Source of the DNA: Pararobbsia silviterrae
GTDB lineage: Bacteria; Pseudomonadota; Gammaproteobacteria; Burkholderiales; Burkholderiaceae
DNA length: 64,000 nucleotides
Reading direction: 5' to 3'
NCBI RefSeq assembly: GCF_003628125.1
Contig: NZ_RBZU01000004.1
Coordinates: 124,001-188,000, forward strand
The notes beneath the pieces are model-generated. The model saw only the letters and a list, made by a program, of their open reading frames with translations, had not been told where the DNA came from and ran no database searches. Within the stretch, counting starts at the first letter, position 1. Each line of letters opens with the position of its first letter. Made by a program: the position numbers and the translations under genes. Below, one piece after another: positions 42,092 through 50,229 of the stretch.

Positions 42092-43259
42092 GCGATTGCG
42101 CCTTCTTTGCCGTCGTCGCGATCTCGACGGCGTCGCCGTCGGCGAGCCCGTCGGGCGGCGTATCGATCACGCGGTCGCTTTGCGCGAGACCCGAGCCGAT
42201 CTCGACCGAGTCGCCGAAGTCGCGCACGATCGTGACCTTCTTGAACTGGACCTTGTTGTCCGCGCCGAGCGTCGCGAGCGTGGTGCCGCGCTGGTCGAAC
42301 ACGAGCGCGCTCGCGGGCACGCGCAGCGCATCGGGCTGAACGGGCAGCGAGAAGCTCACGTTCGCGAACGCGCCGGGCAGCAGCGCAGTGCGCGGATTGT
42401 CGACGAGCAATTGAACGAGCGTCGTGCCCGAGGCGGCATTGACCGCATCGGCCTTGGCGATCACGCGTCCCGTGAACGTGCGGTTCGGGTACTCGGGAAC
42501 CGTCAGTTGCGCGGTCGTGCCGATGCGGACCGACGGCGCATAGTTCTGCGGCAACTGCACGTAGACGCGGAGCTGGTGCACGTCGGAGACGACGAACAGT
42601 TCCTGGCCGGTGCCGCCTGCGTTGATGAGCGCGCCGACGTCGGTGTCGCGCGCGGTCACGACGCCGTCGAACGGCGCGACGATCCGCGCGAAGCCCTTGG
42701 TCGCGACGAGACGATCGACGTTGGCCTGCGCGGCTTGGACCAGCGCGGTCTTCGACGTGTAGTCGCCCGTGCGTTCATCGACTTCCTGCTTCGAGACCGA
42801 GTCCGAGCCGAGCATCGCCTGCCAGCGATGCGCGGTCGTCGCGGCGAGCTGCGCGTTGGCTTGCGCGCTCGCGAGATCGGCGCGCGCCTGCAGCAGTTGC
42901 TGATCGATCTCGGGCGTTTCGATGAGGCCGAGCACCTGGCCGGCCTTGACCGGCGTGCCGATATCGACCGCCCACGACTTCAGATAGCCGTTGACGCGCG
43001 CATAGATCGGCGCGCGCGTGAAGGCTTCGATGCGGCCCGGAAGAATCAGCGCCGGAGCTTTCGCGTCGTGTATCGGCACGATGACGCTGACGCTCGGCAC
43101 GGCCTGCTCGTCGGTCCACGATTTGAGGTGACGGGCGTCCGTGGCGCGCACGGCGACGCCGGCGGCGACGACCGCGAGCGCGATGATCGCGCCGACGATG
43201 ACGACGGATTTGACGCGGCCGCGCGGCAGCGGCGGAGTGGTAAGCGAATCAGACGACAT
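42084..43259 (-). CDS. RND efflux periplasmic adaptor
   Basis: This is a 391-residue membrane-fusion protein. One N-terminal membrane anchor (V-V-I-V-G-A-I-I-A-L-A-V-V) precedes a lipoyl/barrel-hairpin pattern: P-G-R-I-E-A-F-T-R-A-P-I-Y-A-R-V-N-G-Y, a coiled-coil hairpin rich in A-S-A-Q-A-N-A-Q-L, then G-F-A-R-I-V-A-P-F-D-G-V-V. It links the inner-membrane pump to the outer-membrane channel. It overlaps the pump gene by 11 bases. Confidence 0.93.
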   Translation of the reverse strand: MSSDSLTTPPLPRGRVKSVVIVGAIIALAVVAAGVAVRATDARHLKSWTDEQAVPSVSVIVPIHDAKAPALILPGRIEAFTRAPIYARVNGYLKSWAVDIGTPVKAGQVLGLIETPEIDQQLLQARADLASAQANAQLAATTAHRWQAMLGSDSVSKQEVDERTGDYTSKTALVQAAQANVDRLVATKGFARIVAPFDGVVTARDTDVGALINAGGTGQELFVVSDVHQLRVYVQLPQNYAPSVRIGTTAQLTVPEYPNRTFTGRVIAKADAVNAASGTTLVQLLVDNPRTALLPGAFANVSFSLPVQPDALRVPASALVFDQRGTTLATLGADNKVQFKKVTIVRDFGDSVEIGSGLAQSDRVIDTPPDGLADGDAVEIATTAKKAQSHG

Positions 43260-46200
43260 GAGCAGGACCTCGTGGTGCGGAAGCCGAACCGGAATCGGGC
43301 GCGGGGCCGGAAGCCGGACCGGACGCTGCGCCCGGTGCGCCGGCGGGGCCCGAGCGTGCGTGAACGATGTAGAAAATGACGGGGACGAGCAGCAGCGAAG
43401 CCGTCGTCGAGAAGATCAGACCGCCGATGACGGCGCGGCCGAGCGGCGCGTTCTGCTCACCGCCTTCGCCGAGCGCGAGGGCCATCGGCGCCATCCCGAT
43501 GATCATCGAGAGCGCGGTCATCAGCACGGGGCGAAAGCGTGTGTAGCCCGCTTCGAGCGCGGCCTTCATCGCGTCGCCGTGCTCGGCGAGCCGTTCGCGG
43601 CAGAAGCTCACGACAAGAATCGAGTTCGCGGTCGCGACGCCCATGCACATGATCGCGCCCGTGAGCGCGGGCACCGACAGCGTCGTATGCGTGGCGAACA
43701 GCATCCAGACGATGCCCGCGAGCGCGGCGGGCAGCGCCGAGACGATCACGAATGGATCGGCCCACGACTGGAAGTTGACGACGATCAGCAGATAGATCAG
43801 CACGACCGCGCCGAGCAGCCCGAACAGCATGCCGGCGAAGGCGCTGTTCATCGTCTGGACCTGACCGAGCAGCGCGACCGTCGAGCCCTTGGGCAAGGTG
43901 TCCGCGTGCGCGTGCACGATGCGCTGGATGTCGGCGGCGACTGCGCCGAGATCGCGATCCTGCGTCGTCGCGAAGATCTCGACCATCGGCTGCACGTTGT
44001 ACTGGCTCACGATCGCGTTGCCCGAGGTCCGCTCGATATTGGCGAGGCCGCCGAGGATCTGCGCACCGGAGTTCGGGCCCGAGCTGATCGGCATGTTCTG
44101 CAGCGCCGCGAGCGAGTCGATGCTGTATTGCGGCTCTTGCAGCACGATCGGGTACGAGATCCCGTTCTTGTTGTTGAGCCAGTACGTCGGCGCGACCTGG
44201 CTCGACCCCGCGAGATTCACGACCATGCTGTTCGTGACGTCGCGTTCGCTGATGCCGACGAGCTGCGCGCGCGTGCGGTCGACGTCGACGTTGAACGTCG
44301 GATTGCCTTGCTTCTGCTGGATCCGCGCGTCGACGACGCCGGGCACGCGGCGGATTTCGCGCAGCAATTGATCGGCATAGGTGAAGTTCGCGGCGAGGTT
44401 GTTGCCGCGGATCTGCAGATCGACGGGCGCCGGCGAACCGAAGTTCAGGATCTGGCTGATGATGTCCGCGGGCGGGAACGAGAACGTGACGCCCGGATAG
44501 AGGCGCGGCAATTTCTCGCGCATCTCGCGCACGTATTCATCGGTCGGCCGATGGTCTTCGGACAGCGCGATCTGGATGTCGCCGTCGAACGAGCCGATCG
44601 TGCCCGTGTTGTTGTACGCGGTGTTGATCCCCGAGACGGGCTGGCCGATGTTGTCGACCATCGTCGCGAGATCGGCCGGCGGAATGATGCCGCGGATCGA
44701 GCCTTCGACGTCGGCGAAGATCTGCGAGGTCTTCTCGACGCGCGTGCCCGTCGGTACGCGCACGTGCATGAGGATCTGGCCCGCGTCGACCGACGGGAAG
44801 AAGTTGCGGCCCAGCAGCGGCACGAGCGCGAACGAGATCACGACGAAGCCCAGAAAACCGCTCACGAAGGGCTTGCGATGCGTGAGCGCGAATTCGAGCA
44901 CGCCGCGATACGCGCCGCGGATCTTCTCGAAGCGCGCTTCGAAGCCGCGCTGGAAGCGGCCGAGCGGGCCGACCGGCTTCGCGTGATGGTCTTCGTCGAG
45001 GTTGTGCTTCTTGAGCAGGTAGTTCGCCATCGTCGGCACGAGCGTGCGCGAGAGGATGAACGACGAGATCATCGCGAAGATCACGGCCTCGGCCATCGGC
45101 ACGAACAGGAAGCGCGCGACGCCGTTCAGGAAGAACATCGGCACGAACACGATGCAGATACAGAGCAGCGAGACGAACGCGGGCGTCACGATCTGCTGCG
45201 CGCCGTCGAGAATCGCGGTCTCGACTTCCTTGCCGTGTTCGAGGTGCCAGTTGATGTTCTCGATGGTCACCGTCGCGTCGTCGACGAGAATGCCGACCGC
45301 GAGCGCGAGCCCGCCGAGCGTCATGATGTTGAGCGTTTCGCCGAGCGCCGAGAGCGTTGCGATCGAGCCGAGAATCGCGAGCGGGATCGACGTCGCGATG
45401 ATGATCGTCGAACGCCAACTGCCGAGGAACAGCAGGATCATGAGGCTCGTGAGCGCGGCCGCGATGATCCCTTCGCGCGCGACGCCGCTGATCGCAGCGC
45501 GCACGAACAGCGACTGGTCGCCGATCGGCGCGATGTCGAGCGCGTCGGGCAGCGACGCCTTCGCGGCGAGCGCTTTCTCCTTGATGCCGGAGATGATGCC
45601 GAGCGTCGAGACCGAGCCGTTCTTGAGCACCGAGATCAGCACCGAACGCTTGCCGTTCACGTGGACGATGTTCGTCTGCGGCGGCGCGCCGTCGCGCACG
45701 TTCGCGACGTCGCGGATATAGACCGTCGTGCCGTTGACGGCCTTGATCGGCAGATCGCCGAGCGCCTTGATTTCCGAGGGCGCGTTGTTGAGCTGCAGCA
45801 CGTACTCGAAGTCGCCGATCTTCTGCGTGCCGACCGGCGTGATGAGGTTCTGCGTCGCGAGCGCGTTCGCGACGTCCTGTGCCGACAGGCCGCGGGCCTG
45901 CAGCGCCGACGGGTCGATGTCGATCTGGATCTGCCGCGTCTTGCCGCCGAACGGGTAGGGAATCGAGGCGCCCGCGACCGTCGTCAGGAACGGCCGCAGA
46001 CCGTTGAGGCCGATATCGCCGAGGTTTTGCTCGGACAGCCCCTTGCCCGACAGCGCGAGCTGGATGATCGGCACCGTCGACGCGTTGTAGTTGAGGATCA
46101 GCGGCGGCGTCGTGCTCGGCGGCAACTGCTTGAGCTGCGTCTGCGCGACGGCCGTGACCTGCGCGTTCGCCGTGCTGATGTTGACGCCGGGCTGGAAGAA

Positions 46201-46485
46201 GATCTTGATGATGCCGAAGCCGTTGATCGACTCGGCCTCGATGTGTTCGACGTCGTTGACGGTCGTCGTCAGCGTGCGTTCGAACGGCGACGTGATGCGG
46301 CCGACCATCTGGTCGGGCGGCAGACCCGTGTATTGCCAGACGACGCTGATGACCGGAATCTTGATATCGGGAAAGATATCGGTCGGCGTGCGCAGGGCGG
46401 CGAGCGGCCCGACGATCAAAATGATGATCGCCAGGACGACAAAGGTGTATGGCCGTCGGAGGGCGATACGGACTAAGCCGAGCAT
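43249..46485 (-). CDS. RND multidrug efflux pump (inner-membrane subunit)
   Basis: This is a 1078-residue RND permease beginning M-L-G-L-V-R-I-A-L-R-R-P-Y-T-F at 46485. It has twelve predicted helices and two large periplasmic loops. Family signatures are P-D-I-K-I-P-V-I-S-V near the N-terminus, the proton-relay helix with G-I-L-V-D-D-A-T-V-T-I-E-N, and a C-terminal G-P-A-G-A-P-G-A tail. The overall type is closer to multidrug than to heavy-metal pumps. Drug specificity cannot be told. No regulator gene is adjacent, though a CCTGT/ACAGG dyad lies upstream. Confidence 0.93.
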   Translation of the reverse strand: MLGLVRIALRRPYTFVVLAIIILIVGPLAALRTPTDIFPDIKIPVISVVWQYTGLPPDQMVGRITSPFERTLTTTVNDVEHIEAESINGFGIIKIFFQPGVNISTANAQVTAVAQTQLKQLPPSTTPPLILNYNASTVPIIQLALSGKGLSEQNLGDIGLNGLRPFLTTVAGASIPYPFGGKTRQIQIDIDPSALQARGLSAQDVANALATQNLITPVGTQKIGDFEYVLQLNNAPSEIKALGDLPIKAVNGTTVYIRDVANVRDGAPPQTNIVHVNGKRSVLISVLKNGSVSTLGIISGIKEKALAAKASLPDALDIAPIGDQSLFVRAAISGVAREGIIAAALTSLMILLFLGSWRSTIIIATSIPLAILGSIATLSALGETLNIMTLGGLALAVGILVDDATVTIENINWHLEHGKEVETAILDGAQQIVTPAFVSLLCICIVFVPMFFLNGVARFLFVPMAEAVIFAMISSFILSRTLVPTMANYLLKKHNLDEDHHAKPVGPLGRFQRGFEARFEKIRGAYRGVLEFALTHRKPFVSGFLGFVVISFALVPLLGRNFFPSVDAGQILMHVRVPTGTRVEKTSQIFADVEGSIRGIIPPADLATMVDNIGQPVSGINTAYNNTGTIGSFDGDIQIALSEDHRPTDEYVREMREKLPRLYPGVTFSFPPADIISQILNFGSPAPVDLQIRGNNLAANFTYADQLLREIRRVPGVVDARIQQKQGNPTFNVDVDRTRAQLVGISERDVTNSMVVNLAGSSQVAPTYWLNNKNGISYPIVLQEPQYSIDSLAALQNMPISSGPNSGAQILGGLANIERTSGNAIVSQYNVQPMVEIFATTQDRDLGAVAADIQRIVHAHADTLPKGSTVALLGQVQTMNSAFAGMLFGLLGAVVLIYLLIVVNFQSWADPFVIVSALPAALAGIVWMLFATHTTLSVPALTGAIMCMGVATANSILVVSFCRERLAEHGDAMKAALEAGYTRFRPVLMTALSMIIGMAPMALALGEGGEQNAPLGRAVIGGLIFSTTASLLLVPVIFYIVHARSGPAGAPGAASGPASGPAPDSGSASAPRGPAHVV

Positions 46486-46542
46486 GAAGAATCCAGGGCG
46501 GTGGTATCGGAGAAGACCGGATACTAAACCAGTCATTTTTCG

Positions 46543-46562
46543 CCTGTATACCAGTGCACAGG
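46543..46562. promoter_or_regulatory. Candidate operator of the RND operon
   Basis: Inverted repeat CCTGT (46543-46547) / ACAGG (46558-46562) with a 10-bp spacer, 58-77 bp upstream of the pump start, with TATACA (possible -10) inside it on the minus strand. It is a short dyad, so only a candidate site for a repressor encoded elsewhere. Confidence 0.3.
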
Positions 46563-46754
46563 TAAATCACTCTTGAACGGACATTAATAATCCGTGCCAA
46601 GTCCGATGGGGCGGCTATTCAAGGTGGGGAGCGCGGAACGCGCGGGGTGTCAATGAAAGATTTTTTAATCTTCTTGCGACGTATGACGGGCCTCAGCGGC
46701 TTGCCCGATCGCGCGCGCGGCGATTATCCCTAATCCTCGAAGGGTCGTTCTCCA

Positions 46755-46800
46755 TGCGATATCCGCTTATTCGATTTGCTTATTACGTGCGGATATCGCA
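46755..46800. terminator. 12-bp inverted repeat downstream of the porin gene
   Basis: TGCGATATCCGC (46755-46766) and GCGGATATCGCA (46789-46800) form a perfect 12-bp stem with a 22-base AT-rich loop, 80 bases beyond the porin stop. A weaker AT hairpin, AAGATT/AATCTT, lies at 46657-46672. The remainder of 46563-46880 shows nothing else. It could be a terminator or a protein-binding dyad. Confidence 0.4.
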
Positions 46801-46880
46801 CGGCGTCGATTAATCCACCTTTCAAAAAGCTTTTGCGTCTGAATAATCGACCCGCGCGCCGAATTCGGGTTTAAACGCGA

Positions 46881-48002
46881 TCAGAACTGATGCAGGATGC
46901 CCGCGAATCCGCCGGTCTGGCTGTGGCCGGGATACGGATTCTGGCTGTTCTGGATTGCCTGCTGGCTCGTCGTGTTGAAGGCGGCGCTGTTGTCGGGCGG
47001 TTCGGCGAACAGCGAGAAGTTTGCCGTCGAGCTGTTCTGCACGGTCGCGGCCGTCAGGAACAGGAACGTGCGTTTCGACAGATTGTAGGTCGCCGTCGTT
47101 TCGTAGAGCGTCGCGTTGCCGCCGCCGCGATTGACGTTGATGTGATATCCGCCGACCGTCAGCGCCGCCGCAGGCGTGAATTGATAGGTCACGCCGAGCC
47201 ATTCGTGATCGCCCGAGGTCGGACCGTCGTCGGTGACGGCGTTCGCGTTCAGGTGTTCGTAGGCGGCCTGGATTTTCCACTTGCCGAAGATCAGATTGAT
47301 CGCGGCCGTGTATTCGCGGCTGAAGGCGAACAGGTTCGAGAACTGGCCGTTGCCGTCGCGGATTTCGTCATAGAGGCCGCGGACTTCGAGAAAGCCCTTC
47401 GTGTACGTGATCTGCGCGCCGGCCGCGCGACCCGTCGTGGCGAGCGCGGCGGGCGTGCCCGCATTGCTCGCGCCATTGAAGTTCGTGCTATTCGATAGCG
47501 CGTATTGCCCCGCGAAATCGAAGCCGTAGAAGTTCGGCGACTGGTAATTGAACGAGTTGCTGACCTGCGGCCAGTTGCGTCCGCGCACGAGCGAGGCCGA
47601 CGAAAACGCTTCCTGCACGAACGGATCGAAGTCCCAGACGCCGTTCGAGATGAACAGCGAGCGGCCCATCTCGAAGGTCCCCCAGGTCGGATTGGTGAGG
47701 CCGACGAGCGCGTAGCGATTGAAGAGATCGCCCGATGAACCCATCTCGCCGGTCATGATCTGGAAGCCTTCCTCGAGCTTGAAGATCGCCTGCGTGCCGC
47801 CGCCGAGATCTTCCGATCCCTTGAGGCCCCAGAGGCTCGTGCCCCAGTCGCCCGACTCGGCGCGCCAGCGCGCGCCGTCCTTGAGGCCGTTGACGTATTC
47901 GAGGCCGGCGTCGATGCGGCCGTAGAGCGTCACGCTGTCCTGCGCGTGCGCGCCCAGCGACGCCGCCGTGAGCGCCGACGCCGCGATCCAGTGCTTGCGC
48001 AT
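46881..48002 (-). CDS. General porin (Gram-negative porin family)
   Basis: This is a 373-residue outer-membrane trimeric porin of the Burkholderia Opc/OmpC-like type. A signal peptide (M-R-K-H-W-I-A-A-S-A-L-T-A-A-S-L-G-A-H-A) is followed by the family start Q-D-S-V-T-L-Y-G-R-I-D-A-G-L-E-Y. Alternating aromatic beta strands follow, with the L3-like W-D-F-D-P-F, and the protein ends in the required C-terminal Phe (H-Q-F). The start at 48002 has GGAGG a few bases upstream. It admits small hydrophilic solutes. Confidence 0.95.
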   Translation of the reverse strand: MRKHWIAASALTAASLGAHAQDSVTLYGRIDAGLEYVNGLKDGARWRAESGDWGTSLWGLKGSEDLGGGTQAIFKLEEGFQIMTGEMGSSGDLFNRYALVGLTNPTWGTFEMGRSLFISNGVWDFDPFVQEAFSSASLVRGRNWPQVSNSFNYQSPNFYGFDFAGQYALSNSTNFNGASNAGTPAALATTGRAAGAQITYTKGFLEVRGLYDEIRDGNGQFSNLFAFSREYTAAINLIFGKWKIQAAYEHLNANAVTDDGPTSGDHEWLGVTYQFTPAAALTVGGYHINVNRGGGNATLYETTATYNLSKRTFLFLTAATVQNSSTANFSLFAEPPDNSAAFNTTSQQAIQNSQNPYPGHSQTGGFAGILHQF

Positions 48003-48142
48003 GTCTCCTCCGATTTGCGTGTTCGTTTTCGTGAGGTTTGCGCGAGCCCCATGCACGCGCGTGCCGCGCGGCGCGCGCCGGGCTCGTTGCGTCGCTACTC
48101 TAGCGCGCGCGTTCGAGCTTTGCAGACCTTGGCGCGTATCGA

Positions 48143-49045
48143 TTAAGACCGCATCCAAGCGGGCTCGCGAAACGCATCGACAAGGAAGTCGATCAGCCGG
48201 CGCACCTTGAGCGGCAACTGCTTGCGCGACGCATAGACCGCGTAGATGCCGATCTCGGGCGCGCGATAGCCGGGCATCAGCGCAACGAGCGCTCCGGCGC
48301 GCAAGGGCTCGGCCACGAGGAAATCGGGCTGGAGGATGATGCCCTGGTGATCGAGCGCGGCCGCGAGACATGTGTCGCCGTTGTTCGCGACCATGCGCGA
48401 GCGCGTGCGCACGCTGATCGGGCCTTTGGGGCCCGTGAACGTCCACTCGTCGCGGGAACTCCAGTAGCTGTACGACACGATGTCGTGCGACACGAGATCC
48501 TCGGGCCGCTCGGGCGTGCCGTGGCGCGCGAGATAGGCGGGGCTCGCGCACGCGACGATCTGCGTTGTCGCGAGCTTGCGTTCGATCAAGGTCGGATGCG
48601 GCGCGCCCGAGATCCGGATCGCCGCATCGAAGCCTTCTTCGACGAGATCGACGGTCCGGTCCGACAGCGAGACGTCGAGCGTGACTTTCGGGTGGGCGTC
48701 GAGAAACGCGCCCCAGAGCGTCGCGAGATGGAGGATGCCGAATGTGACGGGCGCGCTCACGCGCAGCATGCCGCTCGCTTCCGCGCTCTGCGAACTCAGC
48801 TGCGCTTCGGCCTGTTCGATCGCGGCGAGGATGTCCTTGCATTGCGGCAGGAAGTTCAGGCCGTCGTCGGTCAGCGAGAGCTTGCGTGTGGTCCGGTTGA
48901 GCAGCCGCACGCCGAGCCGTTGTTCGAGATCGTTGACGTGACGCGAGACCGCGGCTTTCGACGTGTGCAGCGTGTCGGCCGCGCCGACGAAACTGCCGGC
49001 ATCGACGACGGCCGCGAACGCGAGCATTTCCCTGAATTTATCCAT
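48143..49045 (-). CDS. LysR-family regulator
   Basis: This is a 300-residue LTTR. The helix-turn-helix lies at residues 16-60 (A-G-S-F-V-G-A-A-D-T-L-H-T-S-K-A-A-V-S-R-H-V-N-D-L-E) and the effector domain at about 90-295. I chose M-D-K-F-R-E-M-L-A-F at 49045, the standard family start. The in-frame ATG at 49111 lies inside the inverted repeat that is probably its own operator, and would add 22 residues with no counterpart in the family. It is divergent from the YgiD-type dioxygenase gene, its likely target. Confidence 0.9.
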   Translation of the reverse strand: MDKFREMLAFAAVVDAGSFVGAADTLHTSKAAVSRHVNDLEQRLGVRLLNRTTRKLSLTDDGLNFLPQCKDILAAIEQAEAQLSSQSAEASGMLRVSAPVTFGILHLATLWGAFLDAHPKVTLDVSLSDRTVDLVEEGFDAAIRISGAPHPTLIERKLATTQIVACASPAYLARHGTPERPEDLVSHDIVSYSYWSSRDEWTFTGPKGPISVRTRSRMVANNGDTCLAAALDHQGIILQPDFLVAEPLRAGALVALMPGYRAPEIGIYAVYASRKQLPLKVRRLIDFLVDAFREPAWMRS

Positions 49046-49110
49046 GCGATCGGTCGGAACGTGAAGGGGCGAGAGGGAACGAGCGGACATGACGTCCAGG
49101 ACATCGGTCA

Positions 49111-49131
49111 TTGTCTCGTTATTCGAGACAA
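49111..49131. promoter_or_regulatory. LysR-type operator in the divergent spacer
   Basis: TTGTCTCG (49111-49118) and CGAGACAA (49124-49131) form a perfect 8-bp inverted repeat with a 5-bp spacer; it contains a T-N11-A core. Position between the LysR gene and the dioxygenase gene makes it the likely recognition site for both autoregulation and activation. Confidence 0.6.
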
Positions 49132-49306
49132 CATGTCATTTTAGGTGAGGTTTATCGCGGTCTGCAGACCCGATAGAGTGCAGTCTGATCCGATCGCGTC
49201 ATTGCGTCCGCCGACGTATGTCGACGTATGCCGAAGCCCGCCGATGCCCGCTGATGTGCGGGACGGCAGCGCGATCCGAGCCACCCGACACGACAAGGCC
49301 ACGCTG

Positions 49307-50092
49307 ATGGACACCGCCCCTTTGCTTTTCCTCTCGCACGGTTCGCCGATGCTTGCTTTGATCGAGAGCCCCGCGCACCGCTTTCTCCAGCAGCTCGGCG
49401 CGTCGTTGCCGCGTCCGCGCGCGATCGTCGTCGTGTCCGCGCATTGGCAGTCGATCAGCGGTCCGAGCGTGAGCCTCGCGTCGGCGCCGCCGACGATTTA
49501 CGACTTCGGCGGTTTTCCGCCGGCGCTCAGCGAGATCGTCTATCCGGCGCCCGGCGCGCCCGGACTCGCATCGGACGTCGCCGCGCAGATCGAGCAGGCG
49601 GGTTTCGCGGTGCGTCGTCACGAGACGCGCGGGCTCGATCACGGCGCCTGGGTGCCGCTCGCGATCATGTATCCGGATGCCGATATCCCCGTGTTCCAGG
49701 TCTCGCTGATTCATGGTGCGGGCCCGCGCGAGCATGAGCGGCTGGGTCGGGCGCTGGCGAGTCTGAGGACGCAGGGCGTCATGATCGTCGGGTCGGGATC
49801 GCTGACGCACAACCTCTACGAGTTTTTCGGGCAGCCGATCGAGTCGCCGGCGCCCGAGTGGGTCACGCAGTTCGCCGACTGGATGCACGAGCGGATCGCG
49901 CGCAATGACCGCGAGGCCGTACTCGCGTATCGTGAGCAGGCGCCGTTCGCCGCGCGCAACCATCCGACCGAGGAGCATTTGCTGCCCCTGTTCGTCGCGA
50001 TGGGGGCGGCCGGAGACGGCAGTCGCGCGCAGCGCATCCATCAGAGCTACGAATACGGTGTGCTGGCAATGGACGCCTACGCGTTTTCGTAA
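49307..50092 (+). CDS. YgiD/DODA-type extradiol dioxygenase
   Basis: The protein has 261 residues from the ATG at 49307, with AAGG upstream. It belongs to the class III extradiol ring-cleavage dioxygenase (LigB) family, DODA branch. Metal-binding histidines appear in F-L-S-H-G-S-P-M and V-S-A-H-W, with further conserved G-L-D-H-G-A-W-V-P-L and N-H-P-T-E-E-H-L-L-P-L. YgiD-type enzymes cleave DOPA-like catechols in vitro, but the natural substrate in bacteria is mostly unknown. It is probably controlled by the divergent LysR gene. Confidence 0.92.
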   Translation: MDTAPLLFLSHGSPMLALIESPAHRFLQQLGASLPRPRAIVVVSAHWQSISGPSVSLASAPPTIYDFGGFPPALSEIVYPAPGAPGLASDVAAQIEQAGFAVRRHETRGLDHGAWVPLAIMYPDADIPVFQVSLIHGAGPREHERLGRALASLRTQGVMIVGSGSLTHNLYEFFGQPIESPAPEWVTQFADWMHERIARNDREAVLAYREQAPFAARNHPTEEHLLPLFVAMGAAGDGSRAQRIHQSYEYGVLAMDAYAFS

Positions 50093-50229
50093 CGTGTTCT
50101 CATGACGCGGCCGGGTAGCGTGTCCGTGTATCGCGTTCACATACCGTTCGCGAATCCGCGCTTCACGGCGCCGCGCGCCCGAAATCAAGGCGCCGTCCGC
50201 ATGTACGGGCGGCCCGACAGGAGACGACG

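Noticed and set aside
43141-46476. A 1111-codon open frame on the plus strand across the RND pump gene
   Set aside because: It is the exact antisense of a textbook RND permease; its product is Arg/Asp/His-rich without any domain, as expected from GC-biased codon use on the other strand.
49307-50092. Catechol 2,3-dioxygenase for the phenol pathway
   Set aside because: The motifs are those of the YgiD/DODA branch of class III dioxygenases, not of XylE/DmpB, and the gene lies 8 kb away under its own LysR regulator.
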